Positions 27,813 to 37,421 of a DNA stretch of 64,000 bases are shown piece by piece; the stretch's first letter is position 1, and the number at the start of each line of letters is the position of its first letter. Where the stretch lies: contig RXJR01000023.1 in NCBI GenBank assembly GCA_003963305.1, positions 62,001 to 126,000 of the forward strand, written 5' to 3'. The position numbers and the translations under genes are program-made. The notes below the pieces were generated by a model. That model was not told the DNA's origin. It made no database searches and saw nothing but the letters and a program-made list of their open reading frames with translations. The stretch is from Candidatus Melainabacteria bacterium (GTDB lineage Bacteria > Cyanobacteriota > Vampirovibrionia > Obscuribacterales > Obscuribacteraceae).

Positions 27813-28610
27813 CTATTCGGTTCTCTCAAGCACCCAGGGGTGATCGGATGGTGACAGGTCCCGGCGGAGAACAAGGCTACGAGCTAACACTGGCAGAACC
27901 CTGGCAGGTTCGCATTGGTATATTCCAGCACCGAAGGCTGGATTCGCCTCGACGACAGCCCATCCCTTGCCTCGAATCAATCCAATGTCTACAACACACG
28001 CGGGAGGCAACGGAACTGTTTCATCTTCTAACAAGCTCTCGATGAAAATGGATCGCTCGTTGACATTATTATCAGATTCAACAAACGAGTCGTCGATCAA
28101 CTCACCATCAAAAGAATACGGAGATGAACACATAACCTTGCGTTCCAGAACAAAGTACCGACATTCCAGTTCCCAATCAACCACATCAGACAAAATTACA
28201 GGTGAGGTCTTCGGAAGTAGTTGTGATGCCTCGATCGCAGCACCAGACTCATAGACTTTGGCAGCGAAACACTTATCATCAGCGGGCTTAGCAAAGGTCT
28301 TCATGTTCAAACGTCGAGCTTCACCGAGCGTAGTCAATTCTACTTTTCTCTTCAAATATTGCGCAGGAAGATTTGACAGCCACGAGAACGTAGGCTCGAT
28401 AAGAGCAAGGTCCAGTGCATCCGCGATAGCCGCTACGAACAGTGGTTCCCCATACGCAGTGATACCAGATGCAGAGGCATGATAGGATTCAGGCACGCGC
28501 CAGTTTGTGAGTCGATGGACATTCCATCCAACTTCCTTTGCTGCAGATTCTATCGCCGCAGAACTCTGATTATGGCGAGGTGACAAAAACAGATCCAATG
28601 GACTCTCCAA
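27813..28610 (-). CDS. ATP-grasp protein, R2K-like (DUF4343 type)
   Basis: 265 residues. An N-terminal Rossmann-like part (L-D-L-F-L-S-P-R, G-I-T-A-Y-G-E-P-L-F) is followed by an ATP-grasp core: K-V-Y-E-S-G-A, V-V-D-W-E-L-E-C-R-Y-F-V-L-E-R-K-V and the metal-binding end V-V-D-I-G-L-I-R-G-K-G-W-A-V-V-E-A-N-P-A-F-G-A-G-I-Y. R2K-clade enzymes are predicted peptide or amino-acid ligases that modify proteins, some in phage-host conflict; none is tied to a known reaction here. The start is uncertain: TTG at 28610, or TTG at 28598 behind GGAG. Divergent from the TPR-CHAT gene. Confidence 0.75.
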   Translation of the reverse strand: MESPLDLFLSPRHNQSSAAIESAAKEVGWNVHRLTNWRVPESYHASASGITAYGEPLFVAAIADALDLALIEPTFSWLSNLPAQYLKRKVELTTLGEARRLNMKTFAKPADDKCFAAKVYESGAAIEASQLLPKTSPVILSDVVDWELECRYFVLERKVMCSSPYSFDGELIDDSFVESDNNVNERSIFIESLLEDETVPLPPACVVDIGLIRGKGWAVVEANPAFGAGIYQCEPARVLPVLARSLVLRRDLSPSDHPWVLERTE

Positions 28611-28698
28611 TAAAGCAACCGCATTAAATTATGGGCCGCTGTACAATATCTTATTACGGTAGAGATTTACGCGCCACAAATCCTTATCCATAGCAATT

Positions 28699-31600
28699 AT
28701 GAAAAAAAGCGACTTTGCAAACGTAAGAACACTTCTAAATAAATTCTTCGCATGCGCGATTTCAGCAGCTCTTTGCACAGCACAAGTACCTGTAAGTGCT
28801 GAGCAAGCCAAATGGGAAAAACTGTACAAAGAGGGCTCCGAAGGCTACATACACGGCAAATACGACCAAGCAGAATTAGCTCTTCGAGACGCTCTGAAAG
28901 AGTGTGCTTCTAGAGACAAGGATTACGCCAAAACTGAAATCATGTTGGCCGATGTATTAGAGGCTAAACGTAAATACAGTGAAGCCAAGACTCTATTCAT
29001 GGACGCACTGGAAATTTCAATCAAATCCACTGGCGAGGATAGCTCAGATACCGCTAGTGCACTCTGGAACCTGGCGACTTTCTACTCAAACAGACTACAC
29101 TACGCTGAGGCAGAAACGCTGTACGAAAAGATCATTAGCTTGAGAAAGAAAAATCTCGGCTTAAACAACGCCAAAACCGCTGATGCTATGGCGGATCTCT
29201 CAGAGTTATATGTAACACAACGTCGTTTTACAGAAGCAGATACTTTGAATAAGCAAGTGCTGGATATCAGGACAAAGCTGTTCGGGCATGAAAGTGCTGC
29301 CGTTGCCGCATCACTAGCTCAAATAAGTAACAGGCTCGGACAGCAACATCGATACGCCGAGGCAGAAATTCCAATGAAAGAGGCTCTGTCGATATATCAA
29401 AAGCTTTATGGGGAAGATGATTCAAAAACTGTAGACGTTTTGAGAGGCCTGGCCGACCTTTACCGTGTTCAAGGCAAATCGAAAGAAGTGCAGGAATACT
29501 TGGACCGCATCGCGGCTTCTGAAAAGAGAAAAGGAAAATCCGCAGGTCATCGGGATCTTTATGTCAAAGGTAAATACTTGATCAGCAAGGGACGCTATGC
29601 CGAAGCGGAGCCCGTGTTTCGCGACTATCAAAAATTGGACGACAAACCCATGCCGAACACTTTGGTTTTCAAAGAACGGGCAGCGCAGCAAGCCGCCATG
29701 CTTGTGGCACTATGCTCCGATCTTCATCTAGACGAATTCAAACCCTTAGAACAAAAGATCACTGGCGATGCGGATCCTAAGGCTCCTGAGTACGATCAAG
29801 AAGCAGCCCTGTCATCGGCAGACCGATTCAGGTTGCTGCTTGCCCTGTACCAATTTGGAGTTGAGAATCCAGATAAAAATACGGTCAGGGCGATGCTCAA
29901 ATGCATCGACATGGTCGACAAAAATAGCTTTGACTCAGACTCTCTGGTGACTTCGCAAGCATTTCTTTTTACAATTCTTCGGTTTGCATCAATGAACCGT
30001 CGTTCCTTCGAAATGTGCAAACAATGCTCTCGGCAATATATTGAATTTGTCGAGAGCATTATATCGAAGAAAAACATCGATCAGAAAATCTCGCTTAAAA
30101 ACATGGTCGTTAAAGATGCGGCAGGAAAAGCAGAAGAACATCATTTAAGTCAACAAGTTTGGAACTCCGAGCCGGTCGCAGTAGAATTTTTGACGCGCTC
30201 AATTCTAACCATGGCATACCTCTCTAGCGATCTTGAAGAAGCGGGCGATCCAGACGGACGCATCAAATCCAGACAACTGAATGCTCTTGCAGTGCGCGTC
30301 TTAGAGCGATTCTCGCTCCAAATGGATGCACAAAAGTGCTGCGACTTGCTGCTAGAGATAGCGGAAAGCTGCAAAATGGAAGGCGATTACGCGCAAACCA
30401 AACTTGTTCTCTCTAGACTGATCTCACTTGAACAGTCACATCGAAGCGCTGCAACTCAACGAATTCGTGCCAATGCATTAATCTCTCTAGCGGATGTCAA
30501 CCTGCAGGAATGTGACTATCGCTCCGTAATAGATACAGGGCAAGAAGCAATCAATCTAGCTATTATGAAAGAGCCACAGATGTCCGTACAAAGAGCGTCC
30601 GTACTCGAAGACATGGCGCAGGCTGCAGTAATGATGCAGTCAGAGAAAGCGGTTGACTATGCAGGCGAAGCAATCAAGGTACTAAAATCTACCACCTTAC
30701 AAGGTATTGAAGATCTCCCGGCTGCCGCTTCCATAGATCCCAACACATTCAAAGCAAGACTCATTTTCGCGAAGAGCTTGATAGCGACTGGCCAACCAGA
30801 CGCGGCCATTACCGAGTTGCAGCATATTTTTCCTTCGGGCACTGAGACAGACGATGATCGTGCCTCAATGGAAAAATGGCTAGATGTAGCAGAAGTTTGT
30901 GCCACCCTTGGGGACGCCCAAATGACGAAGCGTGATTTTCCTACTGCAAAAATAAATTACGCAAAAGCGCTCGACGTGCATCGCCAGAGCCGAACCAAAT
31001 ATTCGACTATGCAGCAAATAGACGATATGTTTAACATCGCGATTTGCAATGCGAACCTGGGCGATCCAATTTCTGCCGCAAGTTTATGCGATATGGCCGC
31101 AGCGCGACTAATGACTTACAGCCTTGAAGTCTTTCCGGACCTCTCATTTGCGGAACAAAGGAATTTTGTCCAGCAATTGAGCTATTATTCCAGCCTCCTC
31201 ACTTCTTTACGACATTCAGATTCGGATATCAAAAGTACTTTCGGCTATTTACTCCAATGGCGAGGACTTCTAGTCAGTGCTTTGCGCAGACAATCGGTGA
31301 TGGCGGATCAGTCGCATGACAATCAACGTGAACCCCTGGTGGAAAAGTGGAGAGAACTCAAGCGCGAAATATCAAAACTGGCAAGTTCCAGTGGCGCTTC
31401 CGACGAAGCGCTGAAATCTAAGATTGCGGAATATTCCGAGCAAAAGGAAGACCTGGAACGCCAACTTCTTTCAGGCACCGCTCATAGTGGCACCGATGAC
31501 CTCAAAGGCATGACTGCCGATTTGTTTATGCAAAAGTTGCAAGCAACTGAAGCCTACATTGAACTGAGCAGCTATCAACCACTCAATTCAAATTCCGCCC

Positions 31601-32946
31601 ATTACTACGCAATAGTTGCAACACCATCGACTCTAAGATTTATTGACATTCCCGATGCTGAATCAATCAACAACGCACTTCGACAGTGGCGGCAGATAGG
31701 AATGTACAAACAGTACGGGCCGGGTATCACTTTAAATACGAATACTTTTCGGGACCTGAAATTTGACGCAGCTCAACTCTCCGAAAGTTCGAGCGATAAC
31801 TCATTCTCAACACTGCAGACAAAACTCTGGAAACCAATAGCTAAATGGTTGCCCGGTTCCGTAGATCGTATCATTCTCTGTGATGATGGTGAATTATCAC
31901 GATTGCCCTGGGAAATGTTAGTCAACGAAGGGTCTGGAAGAACGTTCCTGACGGAGCGCGTCGACAGTCCGCGCGAACTGCTCGGACTCAGGAGTGGTTC
32001 GGATATTGCTAAGGCTACAAGCATTTCTGCTGCTCAGACTCAGCCTCACAATCGCGGTCAGCTCCAAACTAAAGTGACGGATCCTGCTCAATCATCGTAT
32101 TTAGCTCAGGCATCGGCTGCAGCTCAGCAAGCGCCTAAAACGGAAAAAGTTTTGCTCGTCGGTGCGATCAACTACAAAAATCAGGGTCTGAAGTTAGAGG
32201 GAACCGACAGAGAGATATCAGCTATCAGCAAGCTCCTGAGCAACCCGGGTACACAAGCTGGTGGCAGCGCCTCAGAGCGAGAAGTTGTGATTCTCACAGG
32301 TAATCAACCTACACCAGACAAAATAAAAGCGCTTCTGCCTGAAGTGTCGATTGCACATTTAGCGACCCACGGATTCTTTGCAGTAACGTCAAAAGATTCA
32401 AATACACCGGGATTACACCGCGCTATGCGCATTGCCAGCACGGCAATCGGTGACGCCATTGCTGTGCGAAACCCACTGGTCTCCTCGGGCATACTGCTGG
32501 CAGCCGAGCCAACAAAAGATAACGCCACCTCTGATTCTTCACAAGCAAACGCTGCCACTACCGGCAATGCAACCGTGGACAGAGCCGAAGAAGGCGAATT
32601 GACTGCCGAAGAGCTCGTAGAGCTTAATTTGAACAAGTGTAAGTTAATCGTGCTATCCGCCTGTGAGACAGGTCGCGGCACGGAGGAGCGCGGTCAGGGA
32701 GTCCTGGGTCTCAGGTCTGTCTTGATGGCTGCAGGTGCAAAATCACTACTTCTTTCGCTCTGGTCAGTCGATGATGAAGCCACGAGTTTCTTGATGACCG
32801 AGTTCTACAAACACCTGTTGGAAGGGAAATCTGAGGCTTTGTCACTGCAACTTGCCAAAACAGCAGTGCGCACTAATCCCCAACACCCCAATTGGAAAGC
32901 ACCATGCTATTGGGCCGCCTGGGCGCTTGTGGGAAAGGGCTGGTAA
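28699..32946 (+). CDS. Exported TPR-CHAT protein (caspase-like protease family)
   Basis: 1415 residues. Residues 1-35 look like a signal peptide (cleavage near V-S-A-E). Many TPRs follow: a block at about 40-270 of the Kinesin-light-chain type (A-E-x-L-Y, A-x-A-L-x-x-L-A) and another at about 560-800. The last ~380 residues are a CHAT domain with the catalytic pair H1224 (LATHGFF) and C1322 (LSACETG), both intact, and the final S-L-W-x-V-D-D and P-x-Y-W-A-A-W motifs. A Ser/Thr/Ala insert lies between the two catalytic residues. CHAT proteins are caspase-related proteases in cell signalling or defence; with a signal peptide this one would act outside the cytoplasm. Single gene. Confidence 0.92.
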   Translation: MKKSDFANVRTLLNKFFACAISAALCTAQVPVSAEQAKWEKLYKEGSEGYIHGKYDQAELALRDALKECASRDKDYAKTEIMLADVLEAKRKYSEAKTLFMDALEISIKSTGEDSSDTASALWNLATFYSNRLHYAEAETLYEKIISLRKKNLGLNNAKTADAMADLSELYVTQRRFTEADTLNKQVLDIRTKLFGHESAAVAASLAQISNRLGQQHRYAEAEIPMKEALSIYQKLYGEDDSKTVDVLRGLADLYRVQGKSKEVQEYLDRIAASEKRKGKSAGHRDLYVKGKYLISKGRYAEAEPVFRDYQKLDDKPMPNTLVFKERAAQQAAMLVALCSDLHLDEFKPLEQKITGDADPKAPEYDQEAALSSADRFRLLLALYQFGVENPDKNTVRAMLKCIDMVDKNSFDSDSLVTSQAFLFTILRFASMNRRSFEMCKQCSRQYIEFVESIISKKNIDQKISLKNMVVKDAAGKAEEHHLSQQVWNSEPVAVEFLTRSILTMAYLSSDLEEAGDPDGRIKSRQLNALAVRVLERFSLQMDAQKCCDLLLEIAESCKMEGDYAQTKLVLSRLISLEQSHRSAATQRIRANALISLADVNLQECDYRSVIDTGQEAINLAIMKEPQMSVQRASVLEDMAQAAVMMQSEKAVDYAGEAIKVLKSTTLQGIEDLPAAASIDPNTFKARLIFAKSLIATGQPDAAITELQHIFPSGTETDDDRASMEKWLDVAEVCATLGDAQMTKRDFPTAKINYAKALDVHRQSRTKYSTMQQIDDMFNIAICNANLGDPISAASLCDMAAARLMTYSLEVFPDLSFAEQRNFVQQLSYYSSLLTSLRHSDSDIKSTFGYLLQWRGLLVSALRRQSVMADQSHDNQREPLVEKWRELKREISKLASSSGASDEALKSKIAEYSEQKEDLERQLLSGTAHSGTDDLKGMTADLFMQKLQATEAYIELSSYQPLNSNSAHYYAIVATPSTLRFIDIPDAESINNALRQWRQIGMYKQYGPGITLNTNTFRDLKFDAAQLSESSSDNSFSTLQTKLWKPIAKWLPGSVDRIILCDDGELSRLPWEMLVNEGSGRTFLTERVDSPRELLGLRSGSDIAKATSISAAQTQPHNRGQLQTKVTDPAQSSYLAQASAAAQQAPKTEKVLLVGAINYKNQGLKLEGTDREISAISKLLSNPGTQAGGSASEREVVILTGNQPTPDKIKALLPEVSIAHLATHGFFAVTSKDSNTPGLHRAMRIASTAIGDAIAVRNPLVSSGILLAAEPTKDNATSDSSQANAATTGNATVDRAEEGELTAEELVELNLNKCKLIVLSACETGRGTEERGQGVLGLRSVLMAAGAKSLLLSLWSVDDEATSFLMTEFYKHLLEGKSEALSLQLAKTAVRTNPQHPNWKAPCYWAAWALVGKGW

Positions 32947-33024
32947 TGACCTCGCGAAAAATCCGGTGATTTCAAAGGCTCTGTCACCATCAATCGGGCT
33001 GTGACTGGGCTCAAATTTGGACTA

Positions 33025-33600
33025 TCAATGGACTTTCCGAGATTTGGAGGACTGACTGGCTTTGATGATTTGAGCCAGTTTGTCTTCGGTCAACGGGTCT
33101 TCTTTGCTGTCTATGTAGCCTTCCCAACGCACAATGCCATCGGCTGACACGACCAGCACCAGTGGAATCCCTTTGACGCCGACGGTCTTGTACATCTTTT
33201 TGTCAGGCGCCGAAGCAACACTAAAGTCGACCGGATTCTTCTCAAGATATTTTTTGATAACATCCTCGGGCTCATCCGAAATTCCGACTGAGACTAAATC
33301 TGCACCAAATTTCTCTTGAAACTTGTTGAGTATGGGGCGCGCTCTGTGGCAATCAGGACACCACGTCGCCCAGAATTCTATAAGTGTTACTTTGCCTTTT
33401 CTATCTGGGAGAGAACCGCTTACCCATTGCGCCACCTTAATTGCGGGAGCTTTCTTGCCACGCAAATCGCGTGTCGCATGCAATTTCTTATCTTTCACGT
33501 ACGGCGGATAGCCGGCTTCCTGGGCAGACTCCGCTAAAGCAGCGTTGCATAAACTCGACAGAATCAAACTCGCGCAAAAGACTGTATTCAGGACCTTCAT
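33025..33600 (-). CDS. TlpA/ResA-type periplasmic thioredoxin
   Basis: 191 residues. A signal peptide (1-24, cleaved near A-L-A-E) leads to a thioredoxin fold with the active site WCPDC (C81, C84) and the cis-proline in V-K-G-I-P-L-V. The F-W-A-T-W-C-P-D-C-H block and redox fold are typical of TlpA/ResA proteins that reduce or assemble extracytoplasmic proteins. I start at the ATG at 33600, six bases after GGAG, rather than at an ATG two codons earlier that overlaps that site. No cytochrome maturation genes are near it. Convergent with the TPR-CHAT gene. Confidence 0.9.
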   Translation of the reverse strand: MKVLNTVFCASLILSSLCNAALAESAQEAGYPPYVKDKKLHATRDLRGKKAPAIKVAQWVSGSLPDRKGKVTLIEFWATWCPDCHRARPILNKFQEKFGADLVSVGISDEPEDVIKKYLEKNPVDFSVASAPDKKMYKTVGVKGIPLVLVVSADGIVRWEGYIDSKEDPLTEDKLAQIIKASQSSKSRKVH

Positions 33601-33739
33601 AATCATCTCCTTGTCCGACTGTGCAATTTTAGCAACTCAGTGCGCCAGAACAGCGAGAACTGTCTACTTTTTGCGTCCACGAGGTATATTGGAGATGGTG
33701 ACTTGTTTTACCATTACCACTTACCAGAAGGTCAACAAT

Positions 33740-34246
33740 ATGAATACGCTGATGAGCCCGCAAGCCTCGCTTGCGGTCGGAATCGCGCTCATGGTTTTGG
33801 GAGTTTCATTCTTCTACAAAGCCGTAGTCGCGATAATTAACGGCAGAATGCCGTATTGGACTGGATTTCTTCCACTCACAATTATTTCGCCACTTTTAAT
33901 TCACTTACCAGGCAGCAAAAACTCACTGATCAAATTTACTGAAGGCATGTGGGTGATGGCAGTCATGGCACCAGTCTTCCTGGTTCTATCTGTACTATGC
34001 TTACTATCCGGCGCAGAATATGCAGGACTTCCAGCAGTTGAACAAGTGAACAGCGCATTGCATGGTGGCACGGATGGTACCGCTGTAATTGCATTTAGCA
34101 AGACGCGCGGCTTCGCATTTCCTCTGCTTGCACACTCTAGTCCAGCATTGAAACGAGTTTTTGGTTCGTCTATTAATCTCGATCCGAAACAGGAACTTGT
34201 TCCAAGAAACAGCGAAAGTTACCAGCAACAAATCGACAATAAATAG
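33740..34246 (+). CDS. Hypothetical protein with three membrane segments
   Basis: 168 residues; family not recognised. Hydrophobic helices are at about 10-32 (S-L-A-V-G-I-A-L-M-V-L-G-V-S-F-F), 40-55 and 68-92. The remainder (about 95-168) is polar. The ATG at 33740 is chosen because AGAAGGT lies eight bases upstream; an in-frame ATG at 33695 is directly behind GGAG with no spacing. It is divergent from the TlpA-type gene. Confidence 0.6.
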   Translation: MNTLMSPQASLAVGIALMVLGVSFFYKAVVAIINGRMPYWTGFLPLTIISPLLIHLPGSKNSLIKFTEGMWVMAVMAPVFLVLSVLCLLSGAEYAGLPAVEQVNSALHGGTDGTAVIAFSKTRGFAFPLLAHSSPALKRVFGSSINLDPKQELVPRNSESYQQQIDNK

Positions 34247-34268
34247 TCTAAGACCTTACGTTGCAAAC

Positions 34269-34925
34269 CTATTTCCGTTTGGAAATCAGACCGTTCATGA
34301 TCTGAAACAGCTCGTTAAGATCGCTCTGCCGAACCAAAAATGTCAACTCAGTAAAAGTCGAGATCAACTCGACGATATTGATTCGCTTCACTGCAACTGA
34401 TCGCAGCAACGCAAAGTACATATTGGGCGTATCTATGTACTCATCACCAAACTGCACAGTAAGAGCGGCCAAATTCTCGAGCAACAACTTCGGTTTCTCG
34501 GGTCTGAATGATTTACTTATCGATGGCATTAGCGTCATAGGAGCAAACACGGAAATCTCGCTTGCACCGTAAGTGACCGTGAAGAAATCAGCATGCGAAA
34601 GCTCTTTATCGACTATTAGCTTCTGCGCCTTCAGCTTGTTGGAAGGAGTCTTATTGAATGCCACCTCAGCCAGATTGGACTTAACAGCTATTCCATCCAA
34701 TTTCACAGCCGGCAGAAGCGGATCCTCGTCAGTCAATTCCTGACTGATTCTCGATAGCGCAACGACAATGCTGCCGACCTGAACAGATTTGCGAGCACGC
34801 TTCTCTACTTCGGGTTGAATCCGTTTTGCGTAGGCAGAAAGATTCAAGAGACGACGCGAAAGAATCGTCAGCTCTGGCTCTGACGAAAAAAGGATGTTTC
34901 GGACTATGTCGGTGACCTTCAGCAT
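34269..34925 (-). CDS. ACT-domain regulator-like protein (COG2150-like)
   Basis: 218 residues. The N-terminal half (T-D-I-V-R-N-I-L, E-L-x-I-L-S-R-R-L-L-N-L-S-A-Y-A-K-R-I-Q-P, G-S-I-V-V-A-L-S-R-I) looks helical and may bind DNA. The C-terminal end has a ligand-binding ACT pattern: S-V-A-V-K-R-I-N-I-V-E-L-I-S-T-F-T-E-L-T-F-L-V-R-Q-S-D-L-N-E-L. Archaeal and some bacterial proteins with this layout are predicted regulators of amino acid metabolism. A few bases separate it tail to tail from the membrane protein at 33740. No amino acid pathway gene is adjacent. Confidence 0.65.
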   Translation of the reverse strand: MLKVTDIVRNILFSSEPELTILSRRLLNLSAYAKRIQPEVEKRARKSVQVGSIVVALSRISQELTDEDPLLPAVKLDGIAVKSNLAEVAFNKTPSNKLKAQKLIVDKELSHADFFTVTYGASEISVFAPMTLMPSISKSFRPEKPKLLLENLAALTVQFGDEYIDTPNMYFALLRSVAVKRINIVELISTFTELTFLVRQSDLNELFQIMNGLISKRK

Positions 34926-35034
34926 AATTGTTATAAATATAACAAATTACACGTATTTGATTCAAATGCTCAAAAATTTTACAACAATCATTGTTGACGA
35001 TAGATTGTAATCTCCAAATCAGAGGAGAAATTCA

Positions 35035-35532
35035 ATGCCGATTTCAATCAGAGAGGCGACATCGTTTGACGCCCATACTCTCTATCAAATGATCTATGAA
35101 CTTGCTGCCTACGAAAAAGAAGAGCAGAGCGTCAAAGTAACAGTAGCGGATCTGGAACATCAATTGAGACAAGCGTCCCCTCCATTCGGATGCTTAATTG
35201 CAGAATTAGACGGTGCGCAATGCGGATTTGCTCTCTACTTTTATGGTTATTCGACCTGGGAGGGCACGCGAACGCTTTATCTGGAAGACTTGTACGTCAA
35301 TCCAAACTATCGAGGTCGGGGGATCGGGCTAGAATTGATGCGCAGGCTAGCTCGCCATGCAGAGGCTGAAAAGTGTCATCGGTTTGAATGGTCAGTACTA
35401 AACTGGAACGAGCCGGCGATAAATTTCTACGAGACGCTGGGTGCCGAACCAATGAGCGACTGGACACGATACAGGATGAATGCAGATTCGATGGCACAAT
35501 TGCTCGACTCACATTCGCAAAAGACAGCTTGA
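35035..35532 (+). CDS. GNAT acetyltransferase, spermidine/diamine-like (SSAT group)
   Basis: 165 residues. The Gcn5 fold has the acetyl-CoA loop R-G-R-G-I-G and the SSAT features F-A-L-Y-F-Y-G-Y-S-T-W, L-Y-L-E-D-L-Y-V and W-S-V-L-N-W-N-E-P-A-I-N-F-Y, as in spermidine/spermine or thialysine acetyltransferases. It would therefore acetylate a small amine such as a polyamine; the substrate is inferred by motif only. GAGGAG precedes the ATG. Followed by an ankyrin gene 66 bases on. Confidence 0.9.
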   Translation: MPISIREATSFDAHTLYQMIYELAAYEKEEQSVKVTVADLEHQLRQASPPFGCLIAELDGAQCGFALYFYGYSTWEGTRTLYLEDLYVNPNYRGRGIGLELMRRLARHAEAEKCHRFEWSVLNWNEPAINFYETLGAEPMSDWTRYRMNADSMAQLLDSHSQKTA

Positions 35533-35598
35533 GCATACATACTAATTGAGAGTTCTTGGAATAATGTCGAAGACCCCCCAACTAGTGCTCGTCTCTTC

Positions 35599-37356
35599 AT
35601 GCCAAAGTCGAAAGAATTAAACTTAAATGTAGCGGATGCCCGCCAAGCAGTCGATTTCATATCCGCAGTGCAGGCTGGAAAAGTGGACGAAGTGAAAAAT
35701 TTCCTTGCCACCGGGCTGTCACCAGACACGCGCGATGCGATGAACAAGCTCGCGCCCGGAGATCCAAGCTTTAAGCGGCGAGAGAAAATGTCACATAGAT
35801 GTGTAGGGTTGTCAGCACTGTCATCTGCTGCATGTCTTGGGCAGACAGAGATTTGCAAAATTTTGCTAGATGCGGGTGCGAGTATAAACATTCAGGAGCC
35901 CCAAAATGCGATGCGAACACCGCTGATGATTGCCGTCGAATACGGACAAATCTCAGTTATGCATCTGCTGCTGGAAAAGAATGCAGACTGCCTCGCATCA
36001 GACATAGTCGGCAACACGGCACTTAAATTGACCAAATATTTAAAAGATCCTACCGAGGCTAAACAAGCTATCGAAGCACATCTCAATAAGCAAAAGGATC
36101 GCATGACAGTGGCTCAAGCAGTGATCCACAATGACACTGCTCAACTCAAGAAATTACTATCCGCTGGACACTCTCCCGATGAGTTTCATTCTGATGGTTA
36201 CTCAGCCCTTTTTTACGCGAGCATAGTCGGCAGTCTTGAAATTCTGGAGCTTTTGCTCGAGTCCGGCGCCGACTTGAATATAGGCGCTAACGGTAAGCAA
36301 CAGCCACTAACGGTCTTGTCCTACAAAGATGACGAGTTGTGTCACATTACTGCAAAAGAATATTTTGATAAGAAAGCAGAACGAACTATATATTCCAATC
36401 GACTGCTTTTTGGAGAAGCACCGATATTCGCAGCGTGCGAAGTAGGCAGAACAGATGTTGTTCGTCGGCTAATCAAAGCAGGTTGTGATGTAAATGCAAC
36501 AACAAAAATCGGAAGTGTTTCACCACTCATGCTGGCTATAGTTTCGCAGAATGAAGAGCTCATCGAATTTTTAATTGAAGCTGGAGCGAACCTGACACAT
36601 CGAGACTCACGTCAAGCAACCATACTTGAATGGGCTTCCAAAGCCAATCATGGACCGGATGATACATCAGTCAGAAATCTGATTCGCGAAAAGCTTGGAA
36701 TGAACAATGCCAAACAAGACTTCAAAGAAGCATTTAAAAAGTTCAAAGAGATTGAGGCAACACCTGCGTTTCAGTCCACTATCGAATACCTAGCTGATGT
36801 CTGTCAAACCAAGTCATATCCATGGAAAAAAAAGAAGGGTGTCCATCGGTTCTACGTCAACGTAAAAGGCTGGGACAACATAGGTCAGACGTTTGGTAAG
36901 GGCGCAGAATATGTCAAAGGCGCCCCAAAGGATGAGAAAGACCAACGCAAAAGAGAACTTGCAGATGCAATGCAAGAGCAAGTACGCTCAAGAGGTTTCC
37001 TACTCATTTCACACAAAGATGAAGAAGGCTCCGCAATGTTTCTGCTGTTCCCGACTTTGAATAAGTATGAGGTAATAGCGGCTTGCGGTACGGATGGAAT
37101 CAATTATGGTCACGGCAACGCGGAGATCATTCAGCTGCTAACAGAAATGGAAGAAGAACATCCATTCATCCTATCAGACTGCATGCATAATGCGGTTGGT
37201 GGACGCTTTACGAAAGCCATCGCCGAGCCACATCAACTCGCCAGCTTTTTGTACTCATTCTGCCCTGATCTCGCAGACGGTGAAATCGTGTGCGATGAAG
37301 ATGATATTGCAAAGGAGCTTGAAAAGAACCAGAGATTTTACTTGTGGTGGGGTTGA
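35599..37356 (+). CDS. Ankyrin-repeat protein with C-terminal DUF4253-like domain
   Basis: 585 residues without a signal peptide. Ankyrin repeats run through about 15-385 in two groups (C-V-G-L-S-A-L-S-S-A-A, T-P-L-M-I-A-V-E-Y-G-Q, Y-S-A-L-F-Y-A-S-I-V-G-S-L-E-I-L-E-L-L-L-E-S-G-A-D, S-P-L-M-L-A-I-V-S). The end (about 500-585) matches DUF4253: P-F-I-L-S-D-C-M, G-G-R-F, P-x-x-L-A-S-F-L-Y-S-F-C-P-D, and the final Y-L-W-W. The domain's function is unknown. Ankyrin stacks normally bind protein partners, so a targeting role is inferred. Start is supported by position only; no strong ribosome site is seen. Confidence 0.75.
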   Translation: MPKSKELNLNVADARQAVDFISAVQAGKVDEVKNFLATGLSPDTRDAMNKLAPGDPSFKRREKMSHRCVGLSALSSAACLGQTEICKILLDAGASINIQEPQNAMRTPLMIAVEYGQISVMHLLLEKNADCLASDIVGNTALKLTKYLKDPTEAKQAIEAHLNKQKDRMTVAQAVIHNDTAQLKKLLSAGHSPDEFHSDGYSALFYASIVGSLEILELLLESGADLNIGANGKQQPLTVLSYKDDELCHITAKEYFDKKAERTIYSNRLLFGEAPIFAACEVGRTDVVRRLIKAGCDVNATTKIGSVSPLMLAIVSQNEELIEFLIEAGANLTHRDSRQATILEWASKANHGPDDTSVRNLIREKLGMNNAKQDFKEAFKKFKEIEATPAFQSTIEYLADVCQTKSYPWKKKKGVHRFYVNVKGWDNIGQTFGKGAEYVKGAPKDEKDQRKRELADAMQEQVRSRGFLLISHKDEEGSAMFLLFPTLNKYEVIAACGTDGINYGHGNAEIIQLLTEMEEEHPFILSDCMHNAVGGRFTKAIAEPHQLASFLYSFCPDLADGEIVCDEDDIAKELEKNQRFYLWWG

Positions 37357-37390
37357 CAACCAAACCTTCGAACTATTCTGTGCACCGCTG

Positions 37391-37421
37391 TTTACGGCGT
37401 TTTTACGGCGTCTTTACGGCG
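37391..37421. repeat. Three TTTACGGCG repeats, 11-bp period
   Basis: TTTACGGCG at 37391-37399, 37402-37410 and 37413-37421. It lies between the convergent ankyrin gene and the Gly/Ser-rich gene, with the last copy running over the stop codon of the latter. It could be a binding or processing site; nothing decides this. Confidence 0.6.
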
